Source: Clostridia bacterium
Lineage (GTDB): Bacteria > Bacillota > Clostridia > Oscillospirales > CAG-272
Assembly: GCA_017452335.1 (NCBI GenBank)
Contig: JAFTMP010000283.1
Location: 1-6,920, forward strand
Direction: 5' to 3'
DNA: 6,920 bases
Shown: positions 6,345-6,920 of the stretch, piece by piece
How the letters are laid out: the number at the start of each line of letters is the position of its first letter
Position numbering within the stretch: position 1 is the first letter of the stretch
The notes under the pieces: model-generated
Told to the model about the DNA's origin: nothing
The model's database searches: none
Seen by the model: only the letters and a program-made list of their open reading frames with translations
Program-made: the position numbers and the translations under genes

Positions 6345-6920
6345 ATGCTTGTACAAAGACCCCCTATGGGCTTTAACACCTGGAACACCTTTGGCAAGGA
6401 CATCAGCGAAAATCTGATCCGCGAGATCGCAGACTGCTTTGTTAAAAAGGGGCTGAAGGACGCGGGCTATGAATATATCGTCATTGACGATTGCTGGTCG
6501 GAAAAAGAAAGAGACCCTCAAACGGGCAAGATTGTTGCAGACCGTGAAAAATTTCCCTCGGGTATGAAGGCACTGGGCGACTATATCCATGAGCGGGGAT
6601 TGAAATTCGGTATGTATTCCTGCTCGGGCGTGCGTACCTGTGCGGGGTATCCCGGCAGCTTCGGGCATGAATTTGAGGATGCCGCCGATTTTGCATCCGA
6701 TGGGTTGTACCTTTTAAAATACGATTTCTGCTTCCGTCCCAACACCGTAGATTCAAAGCTCCTTTACCGCAGAATGGGCATGGCACTGCGGGCAAGCGGC
6801 AGAGACATTGTCTTTTCGGTGTGCACAGGGGGCATGGATCACCCCGAAAAATGGGCGCGCTCGGTGGGCGGACACCTTTACCGCTCCACCCTTGACATTT
6901 CCGACAGCTTTGAGTCCTTC
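6345..6920 (+). CDS. GH27 alpha-galactosidase-like enzyme, 3'-truncated by window end
   Basis: Retaining glycoside hydrolase of family 27, whose members mostly release terminal alpha-D-galactose (some act on N-acetylgalactosamine or beta-L-arabinopyranose). 192 codons are present of a usual length near 400, covering most of the catalytic barrel. Visible motifs: RPPMGFNTW (5-13), VIDDCW (46-51) with the substrate-binding Asp pair, FPSGMKALGDYIHERGLKFGMYS (in 70-92), CAGYPGS (99-105), nucleophile Asp127 in LKYDFC, and the probable acid/base Asp184 in RSTLD, four residues after Arg180. No signal peptide, so probably intracellular. Compared with human GLA by motif position, Phe10 replaces the pocket Trp47 and Thr161 replaces Glu203 (CTGG here, CEW in many members), so the exact sugar specificity is uncertain. 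Start: ATG at 6345 after GGAGGA (6335-6340). It lies downstream of prfC behind a hairpin, with no separate promoter seen. Confidence 0.9.
   Translation, partial: MLVQRPPMGFNTWNTFGKDISENLIREIADCFVKKGLKDAGYEYIVIDDCWSEKERDPQTGKIVADREKFPSGMKALGDYIHERGLKFGMYSCSGVRTCAGYPGSFGHEFEDAADFASDGLYLLKYDFCFRPNTVDSKLLYRRMGMALRASGRDIVFSVCTGGMDHPEKWARSVGGHLYRSTLDISDSFESF

Larger units (their letters stand above)
3461..6920. repeat. Right arm of the perfect 3,460-bp inverted repeat
   Basis: Mirror image of 1-3460. It carries no information absent from the left arm, so the genes here should not be counted as second copies unless independent reads cross the axis and continue for kilobases. It is the convenient arm for reading prfC and the GH27 gene, which lie on the + strand here. 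Confidence 0.98.

Noticed and set aside
1..6920. Insertion sequence or transposon with long inverted repeats
   Set aside because: No transposase, integrase or target-site duplication is seen. The repeat arms are made of core genes and meet without any spacer.
1..6920. CRISPR array, tRNA, rRNA or riboswitch
   Set aside because: No regularly spaced direct repeats with spacers, no cloverleaf-like segment and no recognisable aptamer core were found; intergenic space is limited to the divergent region and two short gaps per arm.

Overview
The 6,920-base window is one perfect inverted repeat. Bases 1-3460 are the reverse complement of bases 3461-6920, with no spacer at the 3460/3461 axis and no mismatch in any stretch I compared, coding or non-coding. 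The unique content is therefore about 3.46 kb, and every feature appears twice, mirrored by the rule x -> 6921-x. The most economical reading is a fold-back (assembly or amplification) artefact that turned at a perfectly palindromic transcription terminator. A real giant palindrome in a chromosome is much less likely.

Each arm, read from the axis outwards, holds: the terminator of hprK; hprK (HPr kinase/phosphorylase, complete, 314 aa); a 253-base AT-rich divergent promoter region; prfC (peptide chain release factor 3, complete, 535 aa from the chosen ATG); a hairpin with a T-run; and the first 192 codons of a GH27 alpha-galactosidase-like gene, cut off by the window edge. hprK reads towards the axis. 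prfC and the GH27 gene read away from it.

The organism is most likely a Gram-positive-type bacterium of the Bacillota, probably a Clostridia gut or anaerobe lineage. HPr kinase is typical of that group. The ribosome binding sites are strong GGAGG/AAGGA types, both divergent promoters are near-consensus sigma-A sites with extended -10 elements, and coding DNA is moderately GC while the intergenic DNA is very AT-rich. This placement is inference; the window contains no rRNA or other marker that settles it.

Functionally, HprK sets the Ser46 phosphorylation state of HPr and so controls carbon catabolite repression. RF3 recycles class-I release factors after translation termination. The GH27 enzyme would remove alpha-linked galactose (or a related sugar) from oligosaccharides inside the cell, since no signal peptide is seen. 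A sugar hydrolase near hprK fits loosely with carbon metabolism, but nothing in the sequence links them mechanistically. I saw no new defence, mobile or RNA system. The notable signals are the palindrome itself, spaced A-tract repeats between the divergent promoters, and unusual substrate-pocket residues in the GH27 protein.
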